DNA of 44,091 nt from Lachnospiraceae bacterium (lineage in GTDB: Bacteria; Bacillota; Clostridia; Lachnospirales; Lachnospiraceae): the NCBI GenBank assembly GCA_017417105.1, contig JAFPZU010000121.1:1-44091 (forward strand), in the 5' to 3' direction. Position numbers and translations under genes: made by a program. The notes below the pieces were generated by a model. The model was not told the origin of the DNA, did no database searches, and saw only the letters and a list, made by a program, of their open reading frames with translations. The stretch's first letter is position 1. Each line of letters opens with the position of its first letter. Below, one piece after another: positions 8,793-16,577 of this stretch.

Positions 8793-8794
8793 GT

Positions 8795-9784
8795 TTACTT
8801 AAAGAGTTTGGAAAAGAACCCTTTTACCCCTTTGTATACGCCGGTAAAGACTTCTCCAACCTTTTCCTTCACGGAGCCCATAACGCCCTCTGCCGCTATG
8901 GAGCCCAGGTCATCAGCTGTCAGCTTGTCTCCGAATTTCCCGTAAAGATCCGCTGCCTGATCCAGAAGCTTATTGTAATCAAGCCCCATGGCCTTTATCT
9001 TTACCATAAGATCCACGATCTGGTCTATCTCACTGTCCGATAACGACCAGTTCGTTTTCTTAAGCTCGTTGTAATCCTTGATCGCATCCCTGACTGCTTT
9101 TTCTATCTCTTCTCTGGTGTTAAGATCCCTGCCTGCTATCTCCGCCTTGATGAAGGCTATCATCTCCTCCACATCCTCTTTGGAGGCGCCGTTTATTGTT
9201 TCCTCAATCTGTCCCGTGGTCACAAGCTCATTGAGGGATGTGTCCAGGGCCTCTTTGTCAAGCTCCTCTCCCTTCATGTCCGCGTAGGCTTTCAGGGCTC
9301 CTATAAGCGCTGCCGTCCCGGAAAGCTGGGTCGGAGCTGCCACAACGATGTCGGCGTCCTCCACTCCTGCGGTCAGGAGGGCATTCCTGTACATTCCGGT
9401 GGTGCAGTAGTTTATGTTATAGGTATTTACCGTTATCCCGTGACCTGACTCCGAAGGCTTTACAAGCACCGAAGACAGCGATCTCTTACCTATGATGTCC
9501 GGCGATATGTACTGATCGAGGTACTGATGCTCCTCTTCATTTGTGACATACACTATGTTGTAGCCGGAAAGGTCTTCTCCCGAAAGCCCCATAACCGACA
9601 GGGTCGTGGAAAGCTGCTCCTGGGTAAGATCCGCTCCCAGCGCAAGATATGGCTTGCTCTTGTCCTTATTTTCAGTCTGTTCCGTACCGCTGCCAAAGGT
9701 TATGACCTTGTCATCCGCAAAGGCGGGCCCCGTAAGCGCAAGGCACAGCGCCGCCGCCAGTATTATCGAAACTATCTTTTTCAT
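8795..9784 (-). CDS. Secreted DUF1002-like protein
   Basis: 329 residues. A clear Sec signal peptide (Lys at 3-4, hydrophobic IVSIILAAALCLALTG, likely cut after AFA at about residue 23) precedes a mature domain with SVMGLSGEDLSGYNIVYVTN and a Thr/Ser-rich strand region, then APTQLSGTAALIGALKAY. These look like DUF1002 proteins of Firmicutes, whose function is unknown. The C-terminal half is helical and charged, ending VKGFFSKLF, which may contact membrane. GAGGAG lies 8 bases upstream. It starts 25 bases after the hydrolase in the metG operon, an odd neighbour for an exported protein. Confidence 0.78.
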   Translation of the reverse strand: MKKIVSIILAAALCLALTGPAFADDKVITFGSGTEQTENKDKSKPYLALGADLTQEQLSTTLSVMGLSGEDLSGYNIVYVTNEEEHQYLDQYISPDIIGKRSLSSVLVKPSESGHGITVNTYNINYCTTGMYRNALLTAGVEDADIVVAAPTQLSGTAALIGALKAYADMKGEELDKEALDTSLNELVTTGQIEETINGASKEDVEEMIAFIKAEIAGRDLNTREEIEKAVRDAIKDYNELKKTNWSLSDSEIDQIVDLMVKIKAMGLDYNKLLDQAADLYGKFGDKLTADDLGSIAAEGVMGSVKEKVGEVFTGVYKGVKGFFSKLFK

Positions 9785-9809
9785 AACATCACTCCTCTTT
9801 GTACCGCCG

Positions 9810-10721
9810 TCAGGCTCCCAGTATGAAATCCCTCAGTTCTTCAAAGACCTGATATCTGTCCTCTTCGTTGTGAAGCTCGTGTCTGTCCTCAGGTCTTATA
9901 TCAAGCTTTACGTTCTTCATCCCGCAGGATATGTAAAGCTCATACATCCTTTTTACTCCCTTTCCCATCTCTCCGACAGGATCGCACGCTCCTGACAGAA
10001 TGAACATGGGAAGCTCCTTGGGGATAGAGGCTATCAGTTTTTTATTCCCCGCCCTGAGGGTCAGCTCTGCCAGGGTATGATAGCCGTTCAGCGTAAAGAT
10101 ATATTTACAGTATTCGTCATTAGTGAACTTATCTCTTATATCCTTTCTTCTGGTGATCCAGCCGGCAGGGTCATCGGGAAAAGCCTTGCTGTAAGGACCA
10201 AGTACCACTGCCGTGCAGAGCGGGGATCTGTATCTCCATCCCTTAAACATTGCCATTAGGCTTGTCATGGCCTTGCCGGATATCCCCTGAAGCTTTGGGG
10301 CATCATTTCCTCCCTGGATTATGACTCCCTGTATGCCGGTGCCGTACCTTTCTATGTAATTTCTGGCAATAAAGGATCCCATGGAATGTCCCATGAGAAA
10401 TACAGGAAGCCCCGGATGTTCCGCCTGCACCGTCTTTTTCACGCGGTGCACGTCCCTTACAAGCACGGTTGCCGGATCCTGCTCGCAAAAATACCCGAAA
10501 TCCCCGGGCTCCTTTGCGCTCTTTCCGTGTCCCAGATGATCGCAGCCTGCGAAGATGATGCCCTGGGATGCCATGTATTCCGCCATCTCAGTGTATCTTA
10601 AAAGATATTCCTGCATGCCATGAGCCAGTATCAGTATGGCTTTGGGTTCGGATTTCGGCTCCCATTCATAGCAGGCAAGCTTTGTCTTCATATCCCGGCT
10701 GTCGATCGTAAATTCCTTCAT
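9810..10721 (-). CDS. Alpha/beta hydrolase, lysophospholipase/monoacylglycerol lipase-like
   Basis: 303 residues from ATG at 10721, chosen because GGGAG lies 8 to 9 bases upstream; a GTG at 10727 is the alternative. The fold markers are the oxyanion segment LAHGMQEY, the CDHLGHGKS loop, the nucleophile elbow GHSMGSF, the acid-bearing LSGACDPVGEMGKGV, and the catalytic His in EDRHELHNE. This is the pattern of the serine aminopeptidase S33 / lysophospholipase group, which cleaves acyl esters; the actual substrate is unknown. It has no signal peptide and begins 14 bases after metG. Confidence 0.88.
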   Translation of the reverse strand: MKEFTIDSRDMKTKLACYEWEPKSEPKAILILAHGMQEYLLRYTEMAEYMASQGIIFAGCDHLGHGKSAKEPGDFGYFCEQDPATVLVRDVHRVKKTVQAEHPGLPVFLMGHSMGSFIARNYIERYGTGIQGVIIQGGNDAPKLQGISGKAMTSLMAMFKGWRYRSPLCTAVVLGPYSKAFPDDPAGWITRRKDIRDKFTNDEYCKYIFTLNGYHTLAELTLRAGNKKLIASIPKELPMFILSGACDPVGEMGKGVKRMYELYISCGMKNVKLDIRPEDRHELHNEEDRYQVFEELRDFILGA

Positions 10722-10735
10722 ATCCACCGCTCCCG

Positions 10736-12703
10736 TCAGCAGATCCCGGCTCCTGCAGGCATGTCTTTTTCCGGAGTCATAAGAGCGAGGTTTCCTTTTT
10801 CGTCCTCAGCGCAAAGAAGCATTCCCTGGGACTCAACTCCCGCAAGCTTTGCCGGCGCCAGATTCGTAATGACCATAACCCGTTTCCCCACCATCTCTTC
10901 CGGGGTATAATGCTTCCTTATCCCGGATACGATCTGCAGGGTCTTATCACCCACATCCACCTGACTGCAAAGAAGCTTTTTGGATTTTTCCACCGCTTCG
11001 CACTTTTTTATAACTCCGACACGAAGCTCAAGCTTTCCGAAATCATCTATACCTATCTGATCCTTATGCTCTAAGGCTGTCTGTGGCTTGGCCTCCTCTG
11101 CTTCTGCGCTCTTTTCCGTTTTGGGCGGATAGAGCTTTTCCACTTCTTTTAATACATCCTCCAGCTTCTTGCGCTCAAAAAGGGTTTCGGGGTTTTCCGT
11201 CACCTTTGTGCCGGAAGCAAACGCTCCTCTTTTATCAAGCTGTTCAAACTCCGGCATTTTTGTATTTAGCTGTTTAAGCACTGCCTCCGCGGTTTCGGGC
11301 ATATAGGGCGCAAGGAGCGCTGCCCCCGTTACGATACAGTCGCAAAGATTATAAAGAACAGTTGAAAGCCTTGAGGCTGAAGCTTCCTCCTTTGCAAGTA
11401 TCCAGGGTGTAGTCTCGTCTATGTATTTATTACATCTTTTGAAAAGATCGAATATTTCCGTAATGGCATCGGCAACATGAAGGGTCGCCATCTTATCTTC
11501 AACTTTTGCCTTTGTCCCGAGCACCGTGGCATAGAGATCATCGTCAACAGCCTCTTTTATTCCCTTATCCTCAAGAACTCCGCCGAAATACTGATTGCTC
11601 ATGGATATGGTACGTTTGACCAGATTGCCAAGGGTATTGGCGAGCTCGGAATTGTACCTTTCCACCATGGTATCCCAGGTGAAGATGCCGTCGTTCTCAA
11701 AGGGCATCTCATGGATCATGTAATAACGAACCGCATCCACGCCGAACATATCAACCAGGGTGTCGGCGTAGATGGTATTTCCTTTTGACTTGCTCATCTT
11801 ACCGTCGCCCACCAGAAGCCAGGGATGTCCGAAAACCTGCTTAGGCAGAGGTTCGCCCATTGCCATCAGGAAGATCGGCCAGTAGATCGTATGGAAGCGG
11901 ACTATGTCCTTTCCAATGAGGTGAAGATCTGCAGGCCAGTGTTTCCTGTACAGCTCCCCATGGTTTCCTTCTGCGTCATAGCCTATGCCGGTTATATAGT
12001 TCACCAGCGCATCGAGCCACACGTATACCACATGCTTTTCATCGAAGGTCACCGGGATTCCCCAGGTAAAGGAAGTTCTGGACACGCAAAGATCCTGAAG
12101 TCCGGGCTTCAGGAAGTTATTCACCATCTCGTTCTTCCTGGCTGCCGGCTGAATAAACTCCGGATGATCCTCTATATATTGCATGAGTTTTTCGGCATAC
12201 TTGCTCATCCTGAAGAAATATGCCTCTTCGCTGGCAGGCTGAACCTCCCTGCCGCAATCCGGACATTTGCCGTCCACAAGCTGGGACGAGGTCCAGAAAG
12301 ATTCACAGGGAGTGCAGTACATGCCTTCATAGGAACCCTTGTAGATGTCATCCTGATCATAGAGTTTCCTGAAGATCTTCTGTACCTGCTCCTCGTGATA
12401 AGTATCCGTTGTCCTTATGAATTTGTCATAGGATGTATTCATCAGATCCCAGATCCGCATTATCTCATCACAGGCGCTGTCAACATACTGTCTGGGAGAT
12501 ACTCCCGCCGCCTTTGCTTTTTCTTCTATCTTGATACCGTGCTCATCCGTACCGGTCTGAAAAAATACATCATATCCCTGCTGACGCTTAAACCTTGCTA
12601 TCGCATCTGCCAGTACTATCTCATATGTATTTCCGATATGGGGTTTGCCTGACGCATAGGTTATGGCGGTGGTGATATAATACGGTTCTTTGTCCTTTGC
12701 CAT
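10736..12703 (-). CDS. metG: Methionyl-tRNA synthetase
   Basis: 655 residues from ATG at 12703. It charges tRNA-Met with methionine. Class I motifs are HIGN (22-25, the HIGH box) and KMSKSKGNT. A CxxC pair set (YCTPCESF and GKCPDCG) forms the zinc knuckle. The last 110 residues are the OB-fold tRNA-binding domain (LELRVGVIKKCEAVEKS and KLAGVESQGMLLCAED). Longer in-frame reading up to 12787 exists, but GGAGG lies 10 bases before 12703 and the protein homology begins there. It is the first gene of an operon reaching tadA at 6.0 kb. Confidence 0.97.
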   Translation of the reverse strand: MAKDKEPYYITTAITYASGKPHIGNTYEIVLADAIARFKRQQGYDVFFQTGTDEHGIKIEEKAKAAGVSPRQYVDSACDEIMRIWDLMNTSYDKFIRTTDTYHEEQVQKIFRKLYDQDDIYKGSYEGMYCTPCESFWTSSQLVDGKCPDCGREVQPASEEAYFFRMSKYAEKLMQYIEDHPEFIQPAARKNEMVNNFLKPGLQDLCVSRTSFTWGIPVTFDEKHVVYVWLDALVNYITGIGYDAEGNHGELYRKHWPADLHLIGKDIVRFHTIYWPIFLMAMGEPLPKQVFGHPWLLVGDGKMSKSKGNTIYADTLVDMFGVDAVRYYMIHEMPFENDGIFTWDTMVERYNSELANTLGNLVKRTISMSNQYFGGVLEDKGIKEAVDDDLYATVLGTKAKVEDKMATLHVADAITEIFDLFKRCNKYIDETTPWILAKEEASASRLSTVLYNLCDCIVTGAALLAPYMPETAEAVLKQLNTKMPEFEQLDKRGAFASGTKVTENPETLFERKKLEDVLKEVEKLYPPKTEKSAEAEEAKPQTALEHKDQIGIDDFGKLELRVGVIKKCEAVEKSKKLLCSQVDVGDKTLQIVSGIRKHYTPEEMVGKRVMVITNLAPAKLAGVESQGMLLCAEDEKGNLALMTPEKDMPAGAGIC

Positions 12704-12728
12704 CGTGTTTCTTCCTCCAAATAATAAT

Positions 12729-12757
12729 TGCATAGTTACAATCCGGCGCACAGTCAA
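12729..12757 (-). promoter_or_regulatory. Probable metG promoter
   Basis: On the minus strand TTGACT (12752-12757) and TATGCA (12729-12734) are separated by 17 bases. Transcription would start near 12722, leaving a short leader that carries only the GGAGG site. The -10 is imperfect (4 of 6). The -35 lies inside the inverted repeat at 12746-12762, so a protein bound there would block RNA polymerase. Confidence 0.45.
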
Positions 12758-12762
12758 TGCGC
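12746..12762. promoter_or_regulatory. Dyad GCGCA-N7-TGCGC over metG -35
   Basis: Perfect 5-base inverted arms, GCGCA at 12746-12750 and TGCGC at 12758-12762, flank CAGTCAA, which is the -35 on the other strand. The same arms and spacing recur at 29591-29607 before the permease-kinase gene. It is a candidate operator; no cognate regulator is proven. Confidence 0.4.
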
Positions 12763-12821
12763 AAAAGCAACATTGCATACAATCCATATAATTTTATCAC
12801 AATTGAGGAGATATGGTAAAC

Positions 12822-12851
12822 AAAAAACCCTGTGGTCAAACCGCAGGGTTT
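12822..12851 (-). terminator. Rho-independent terminator after the 141-residue flagellar-patch gene
   Basis: On the minus strand AAACCCTG pairs with CAGGGTTT (12844-12851 with 12825-12832), and inside the loop GGT pairs with ACC past a C/A mismatch. The stem is followed by TTTTTTG. It separates the flagellar patch from the metG operon. Confidence 0.8.
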
Positions 12852-12861
12852 AAGAGTCATA

Positions 12862-13003
12862 TTATAGTAAGCGAAATAAATAATTTCGCTTACTATAAAG
12901 CCTCCGGCGGATGCGCCCGGATTTTGCAAGGAAATATGCCGCCTTTCAGCGGCCAAAATCCGGCGCAGTAAACGACAAAACGAAAAGAGTTTTGTCGTTT
13001 ACT
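12862..13003. repeat. Intergenic triple-hairpin element
   Basis: This lies in the 319-base gene-free stretch between 12704 and 13022, which also holds the terminator and the metG promoter. Three hairpins follow each other. 12862-12898 is a perfect 16-base-pair stem with a 5-base loop. 12913-12966 is a near-perfect 13 to 14 base-pair stem (one bulge) that encloses a second hairpin GCCGC/GCGGC at 12938-12953. 12967-13003 is a perfect 15-base-pair stem with loop GAAAAGA. The outer ends of the first and third are related (TATAGTAA-CGA both times, in inverted order), so the whole element could also fold as one cruciform. No ORF is seen. It may be a 3' UTR RNA structure or a palindromic dispersed repeat. 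Confidence 0.75.
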
Positions 13004-13022
13004 ATATATGTTCAGATACTGA

Positions 13023-13448
13023 TCAAAGAGTGAAGTTTACAAGCTGATCGGGCTGGGCGGCCTGTCTCTCCGCCACTGCTGCCGCATTTCTCTCGGTGAC
13101 TGCGACTCTTGAAGCTGCTGCCTGGCTTTCAGACTCATCAGGAAGCTTTTTCATGTCGTTTAAGATATCGGGAAGCTTCGTGTAAAGCTTGTCAGCCATA
13201 TCCTCGATACGCTCGCGGCTGGTATCAAGCTGCGCCTTCTTAAACGAGTTGGCATCTGCTACCCTTGTCTTTAATACACCGCCGTGTGCCTGTGAGATGT
13301 ACTGATTGCCGTTGCTGCGGCCGTCTTTATTATCTGAAGCTGCGGGGGTCTGCTGATCTATGCGTGAAGCTCTGTCGATATCCTGGGACTGGTTTATCCT
13401 GTTCGCATTATATAATGAAGCGATGTTTGATCCGATCCTCAGGCTCAT
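13023..13448 (-). CDS. Hypothetical protein with flagellin-like N-terminus
   Basis: 141 residues; I do not recognise a family. The start MSLRIGSNIASLYNANRINQ resembles the first 20 residues of flagellin (MRINHNIAALN type), which in flagellins belongs to the D0 region and export signal. There is no flagellin D1 or C-terminal domain. The middle is polar with an amphipathic helix (RERIEDMADKLYTKLPDILN) and the C-terminal part is Ala/Glu/Arg rich before LVNFTL. AAAGGAGG is 9 bases before the ATG, so it is well translated. It lies downstream of fliC-fliS-trpS and ends in its own terminator. It may be exported by the flagellar apparatus; that is inference. Confidence 0.75.
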   Translation of the reverse strand: MSLRIGSNIASLYNANRINQSQDIDRASRIDQQTPAASDNKDGRSNGNQYISQAHGGVLKTRVADANSFKKAQLDTSRERIEDMADKLYTKLPDILNDMKKLPDESESQAAASRVAVTERNAAAVAERQAAQPDQLVNFTL

Positions 13449-13536
13449 ATGCAGTTCCTCCTTTCGCAGCAGTTATTGTTGTTTCATTTGTTACATACAA
13501 TATATCGTCAGCAGAAGTGGAAACTAAAGGGGTTGC

Positions 13537-13558
13537 ATTGTACTTTTTTGTGTACAAT
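13537..13558. repeat. Inverted repeat between trpS and the 141-residue gene
   Basis: ATTGTAC and GTACAAT form a perfect 7-base inverted repeat around TTTTTTGT. It sits in the 164-base gap 13449-13612. It has no run of T after the stem on the minus strand, so it is a weak terminator at best; an operator or attenuator is also possible. I saw no convincing promoter in this gap. Confidence 0.4.
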
Positions 13559-13612
13559 CCTGTTCGTATCCCTATCTTGCGGTATCGGCTTCCTTTAGAT
13601 CAATATATTGTG

Positions 13613-14662
13613 TCACCCTTGGTAAAAACCTACTTTCTTATATACCTTTCTCAGGGTTTTGTTCGCTATGTATGAGGCTCTTTCCGCTCCGTCCTTATAT
13701 ACTCCGTCAAGATATGCCTTGTCTTTTATCAGTCTTTCGGCCTCTTCCTTAATGGGGCGCAGGGTATCCACTACCACCTCCGCCACTGCCGGCTTGAAGA
13801 CGCCGTAGCCTTTTCCCGCAAACTCCGATTCGATCTCCTCATAGGTCTTTCCGGTCAAGGTCGAGTATATGTTCATAAGGTTTGCCACCCCGGGTTTATT
13901 CTCCCTGTCATATCTTACCGGGTTTTCGGTATCACTGTCGGTGACGGCTCTCTTGAATTTCTTCATCACGACATCGGCATCATCCATAATAAACACACAG
14001 CCGTTGGGATCAGACTTCGACATCTTGTCCCCCGGAGAAGTAAGACCGTAGATCCTCGCTCCGGCCTCCGATATGAAAGGCTCGGGAACCTTAAAGACCT
14101 CGCCGTATACGCTGTTGAAGCGCTGCGCTATGTCCCTTGTAAGCTCCACATGCTGCTTCTGATCCTCTCCCACCGGTACGTAGTCGGGCTGGTAGAGCAG
14201 GATATCCGCTGCCATCAGCACAGGATATGTAAAAAGTCCCGCGTTTATATTATCACTGTATTTGGAGGATTTATCCTTGAACTGGGTCATGCGGGAGAGC
14301 TCCCCGAACATGGTGTAACAGTTGAGTACCCATGAGAGCTGGGCATGAGCCGGCACGTGAGACTGCAGAAACAGGACGTTCTTCTCAGGATCCAGCCCGC
14401 AGGCAATGTACTGTGCCAGCTGGTTCAGCGATCTGCGCCTTAGTTCCGAAGGCTCCTGCCTGACCGTTATGGTGTGCATGTCCGCCATGAAATAATAGCA
14501 TTCATACTCGTCCACTCTGTCCGCCCAGTTTTTAATTGCTCCCAGATAATTGCCGAGATGCAGATCCCCGCTTGGCTGGATGCCTGAGAGCATCCGCTTT
14601 TTCACGTCATCTTTTGACTGTGGTGTTTGTGAGTCCTTTTGCATTGTATGTGAGTCCGTCAT
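13613..14662 (-). CDS. trpS: Tryptophanyl-tRNA synthetase
   Basis: 349 residues. It charges tRNA-Trp. Class I motifs are SGDLHLGNYLGA (HIGH-like HLGN at 35-38) and KMSKS at 213-217; ADMHTITVRQ and PVGEDQKQHVELTRDIAQRF are typical TrpS segments. I take ATG at 14662, preceded by GGAGG 11 bases upstream, although it overlaps the fliS reading by 56 bases. An ATG at 14593 (MLSGIQPSG) would give the bare family start but has no ribosome binding site. The N-terminal 23 residues are therefore an unusual extension. It is wedged between flagellar genes. Confidence 0.94.
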   Translation of the reverse strand: MTDSHTMQKDSQTPQSKDDVKKRMLSGIQPSGDLHLGNYLGAIKNWADRVDEYECYYFMADMHTITVRQEPSELRRRSLNQLAQYIACGLDPEKNVLFLQSHVPAHAQLSWVLNCYTMFGELSRMTQFKDKSSKYSDNINAGLFTYPVLMAADILLYQPDYVPVGEDQKQHVELTRDIAQRFNSVYGEVFKVPEPFISEAGARIYGLTSPGDKMSKSDPNGCVFIMDDADVVMKKFKRAVTDSDTENPVRYDRENKPGVANLMNIYSTLTGKTYEEIESEFAGKGYGVFKPAVAEVVVDTLRPIKEEAERLIKDKAYLDGVYKDGAERASYIANKTLRKVYKKVGFYQG

Positions 14663-15059
14663 ATACCTCTTCTCCTCCCTGTACGGCCGAAGGTCTTTTG
14701 TCCAACGGCGCTATCTCTTCGAAGGTGCCGCCTATCCTGGAAAGGATCTCCATGGGTTCGGACAGTTCCTTCGTGTCGTACTTAAACGACGCCTTTCTTG
14801 TACAATCAAGGATATAATTATATATCCTGAGGAGATAAATTGAAACAGTATATGAAGGATCGAGTGCCATTATGAGCTGCTCTATGCATTTGTTGCCCCT
14901 TGTGATCTCCAGTCTGTAGGTGTCCCTGTCACCTGCCTTGAATGCCGTTACCGCATCCTGATAATATCCTCTGGCGATCTCATAGGTCAGGGCGATGATC
15001 CCGGTGGGGTTCGCTTCGCTTATGCGTCTCGTATATTCCTGTTTTTTTTCGGAAGTCAT
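14607..15059 (-). CDS. fliS: Flagellar export chaperone FliS
   Basis: 150 residues. FliS binds the C-terminus of flagellin and keeps it unfolded for export. The helical pattern fits the family: YTRRISEANPTGIIALTYEI, then AFKAGDRDTYRLEITRGNKC, IEQLIMALDPSYTVSIYLLR and IYNYILDCTRKASF. The C-terminal 35 residues after PLDKRPS are an extra tail that overlaps the trpS start. GGGAGGG lies 6 bases before the ATG. It starts 18 bases after flagellin, the expected client. Confidence 0.88.
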   Translation of the reverse strand: MTSEKKQEYTRRISEANPTGIIALTYEIARGYYQDAVTAFKAGDRDTYRLEITRGNKCIEQLIMALDPSYTVSIYLLRIYNYILDCTRKASFKYDTKELSEPMEILSRIGGTFEEIAPLDKRPSAVQGGEEVYDGLTYNAKGLTNTTVKR

Positions 15060-15077
15060 AGCCTACCCTCCCGGAAC

Positions 15078-16553
15078 TTACTGAAGAAGCTGCAAAGCCT
15101 GCTGAGGAGCTTCGTTAGCCTGAGCCAGCATTGTGATACCGGCCTGGGAAAGCACCTGCTTATTGGTATATTCTATCATCATCTCCGCCATATCCGTATC
15201 CTGGATACGTGACAGGGAGGCTGTTATATCCTCGTTGTAGGCGTCAATAAAGCCTTCGGTATTTTCAAGCCTGTTCTCATAGGCTCCCATCTTTGCCCGT
15301 GCGGCATTTACATAATCGATCGCGCCCTTCACCCTGTCTATGGCCTTTGTCGCGCTGTCTTCAGTTGTAAGATCCAGTGCCGCTATCCCCATGTCTTCAG
15401 CAGTCATCCTCGGTATGGAGGCATTTATCACTTCCCCCTCCTCGGTACCCACCTGCAGCCGCATCGAGCCAAGCCCTGTAAGATCAAGGTCCAGCTGCGG
15501 CGCATAGTTTTCCTTCGGGGCACGTTTTATCTCTATGGTGGCACCCTTCGCCAGTTCATTATCATCAATAAACGCATCCCGTGGCAGCATGATCTCCGCC
15601 CCGTTGCTTCCGGTTATCTTTATCGTTTTTGCCGTTTCATCCTCGGTTATCTCGATCGATTCGCCGAAAAGCTGCTTTGTAACATCCGTGCTGTTTACTA
15701 CCGGCTTTCCTTCTTTGATCTCTACGCCAAGATCCTTAAGGTAATAGGTGCCGGGCATGAATCTGTTATTAAAGGTGATCGATTTACTGTTGCTGTGCTC
15801 CGTTCCGTCAGCCAGAGTCACAACCGACGTTCCTGTATAAAGCTTTGCGCTCTCAAGCTTAAGGCGAAGCTCCGAGCCGCTGGTTCCCCTTATTGTTATA
15901 TAGTCATTAAAGGTTCCGTCACTTCCCATAAGAGTCTGGGTGGTCACATAGGGACTTGCGCTTCCAAAAAGCGTCTTTGTACTGCCGAAGCCCGGCTGAA
16001 GGGCTGCCGTGCTGACTTTGGCCGAATACTCGGATCCGTCAAAGTCAAGGGCTATGGTGTAGTGTCCCGGCCTTGTCTTTTCGGAATAGTCCATAACGGT
16101 TATGGAATCAACATTGGTGTATCCCCTGTCATTAAAGGTTCCGTCAAGAAGCTTCATCCCGTTGAATTCGGTTGTTGCCGCAATACGGTCTATCTCCTCC
16201 AGAAGCTGGTCTATCTCTTCCTGTATGGCGTTTCTGTCGGAAAGCGCCATGGTACCGTTTGCCGCCTGGACAGACAGCTCGTTCATTCTCTGGAGCATGG
16301 CTTCCGTATCGGACATCGCAGCCTCCGCCGTCTGTATGACGGACATTCCGGTGGTGGTATTGGTCTTGACCTTATCAAGTCCCTTTATCATGGCCCGCAT
16401 CTTTGCGGCTATCGCAAAGTTTGCCGGATCATCTCCGGAGGTATTCAGCTTATAGCCGCTGGACAGCTTTGCCGTAGCCTTCGACATCCTGGTCTCATTC
16501 ATTGAATACGCATTATTAGTAAGATAAGCAGTGATATTGCTGTTGATCTTCAT
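15078..16553 (-). CDS. Flagellin
   Basis: 491 residues. It forms the flagellar filament. The conserved N-terminal D0/D1 part reads MKINSNITAYLTNNAYSMNE and SSGYKLNTSGDDPANFAIAA; the C-terminal D1/D0 part reads ENRLENTEGFIDAYNEDITA, SLSRIQDTDMAEMMIEYTNK and ends QQALQLLQ. The variable surface domain spans about residues 150 to 385 and is Thr/Ser rich with beta character. The ribosome binding site is GGAAGGGAAG, moderate for a filament protein. It lies 24 bases after the DUF6240-like gene with no room for its own strong promoter, so it may be co-transcribed, or use a promoter within the upstream gene that I did not find. Confidence 0.97.
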   Translation of the reverse strand: MKINSNITAYLTNNAYSMNETRMSKATAKLSSGYKLNTSGDDPANFAIAAKMRAMIKGLDKVKTNTTTGMSVIQTAEAAMSDTEAMLQRMNELSVQAANGTMALSDRNAIQEEIDQLLEEIDRIAATTEFNGMKLLDGTFNDRGYTNVDSITVMDYSEKTRPGHYTIALDFDGSEYSAKVSTAALQPGFGSTKTLFGSASPYVTTQTLMGSDGTFNDYITIRGTSGSELRLKLESAKLYTGTSVVTLADGTEHSNSKSITFNNRFMPGTYYLKDLGVEIKEGKPVVNSTDVTKQLFGESIEITEDETAKTIKITGSNGAEIMLPRDAFIDDNELAKGATIEIKRAPKENYAPQLDLDLTGLGSMRLQVGTEEGEVINASIPRMTAEDMGIAALDLTTEDSATKAIDRVKGAIDYVNAARAKMGAYENRLENTEGFIDAYNEDITASLSRIQDTDMAEMMIEYTNKQVLSQAGITMLAQANEAPQQALQLLQ

Positions 16554-16577
16554 GGATAGCTTCCCTTCCGGCGATTT

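Noticed and set aside
11825..12652. Long plus-strand open frame antisense to metG
   Set aside because: It is a shadow of the metG coding frame with no domain or ribosome binding site.
12704..12860. Possible T-box or SAM riboswitch before metG
   Set aside because: No T-box sequence or specifier loop and no SAM riboswitch core was recognised; the promoter placed here leaves only a short leader.
13501..13520. GACGATAT resembling a sigma-28 -10 upstream of the 141-residue gene
   Set aside because: No TAAA is found 14 to 16 bases upstream, so it is not a convincing flagellar promoter.
13575..13605. GCCGATAC on the minus strand, another sigma-28-like -10
   Set aside because: The only nearby TAAA is 4 bases away, which is the wrong spacing.
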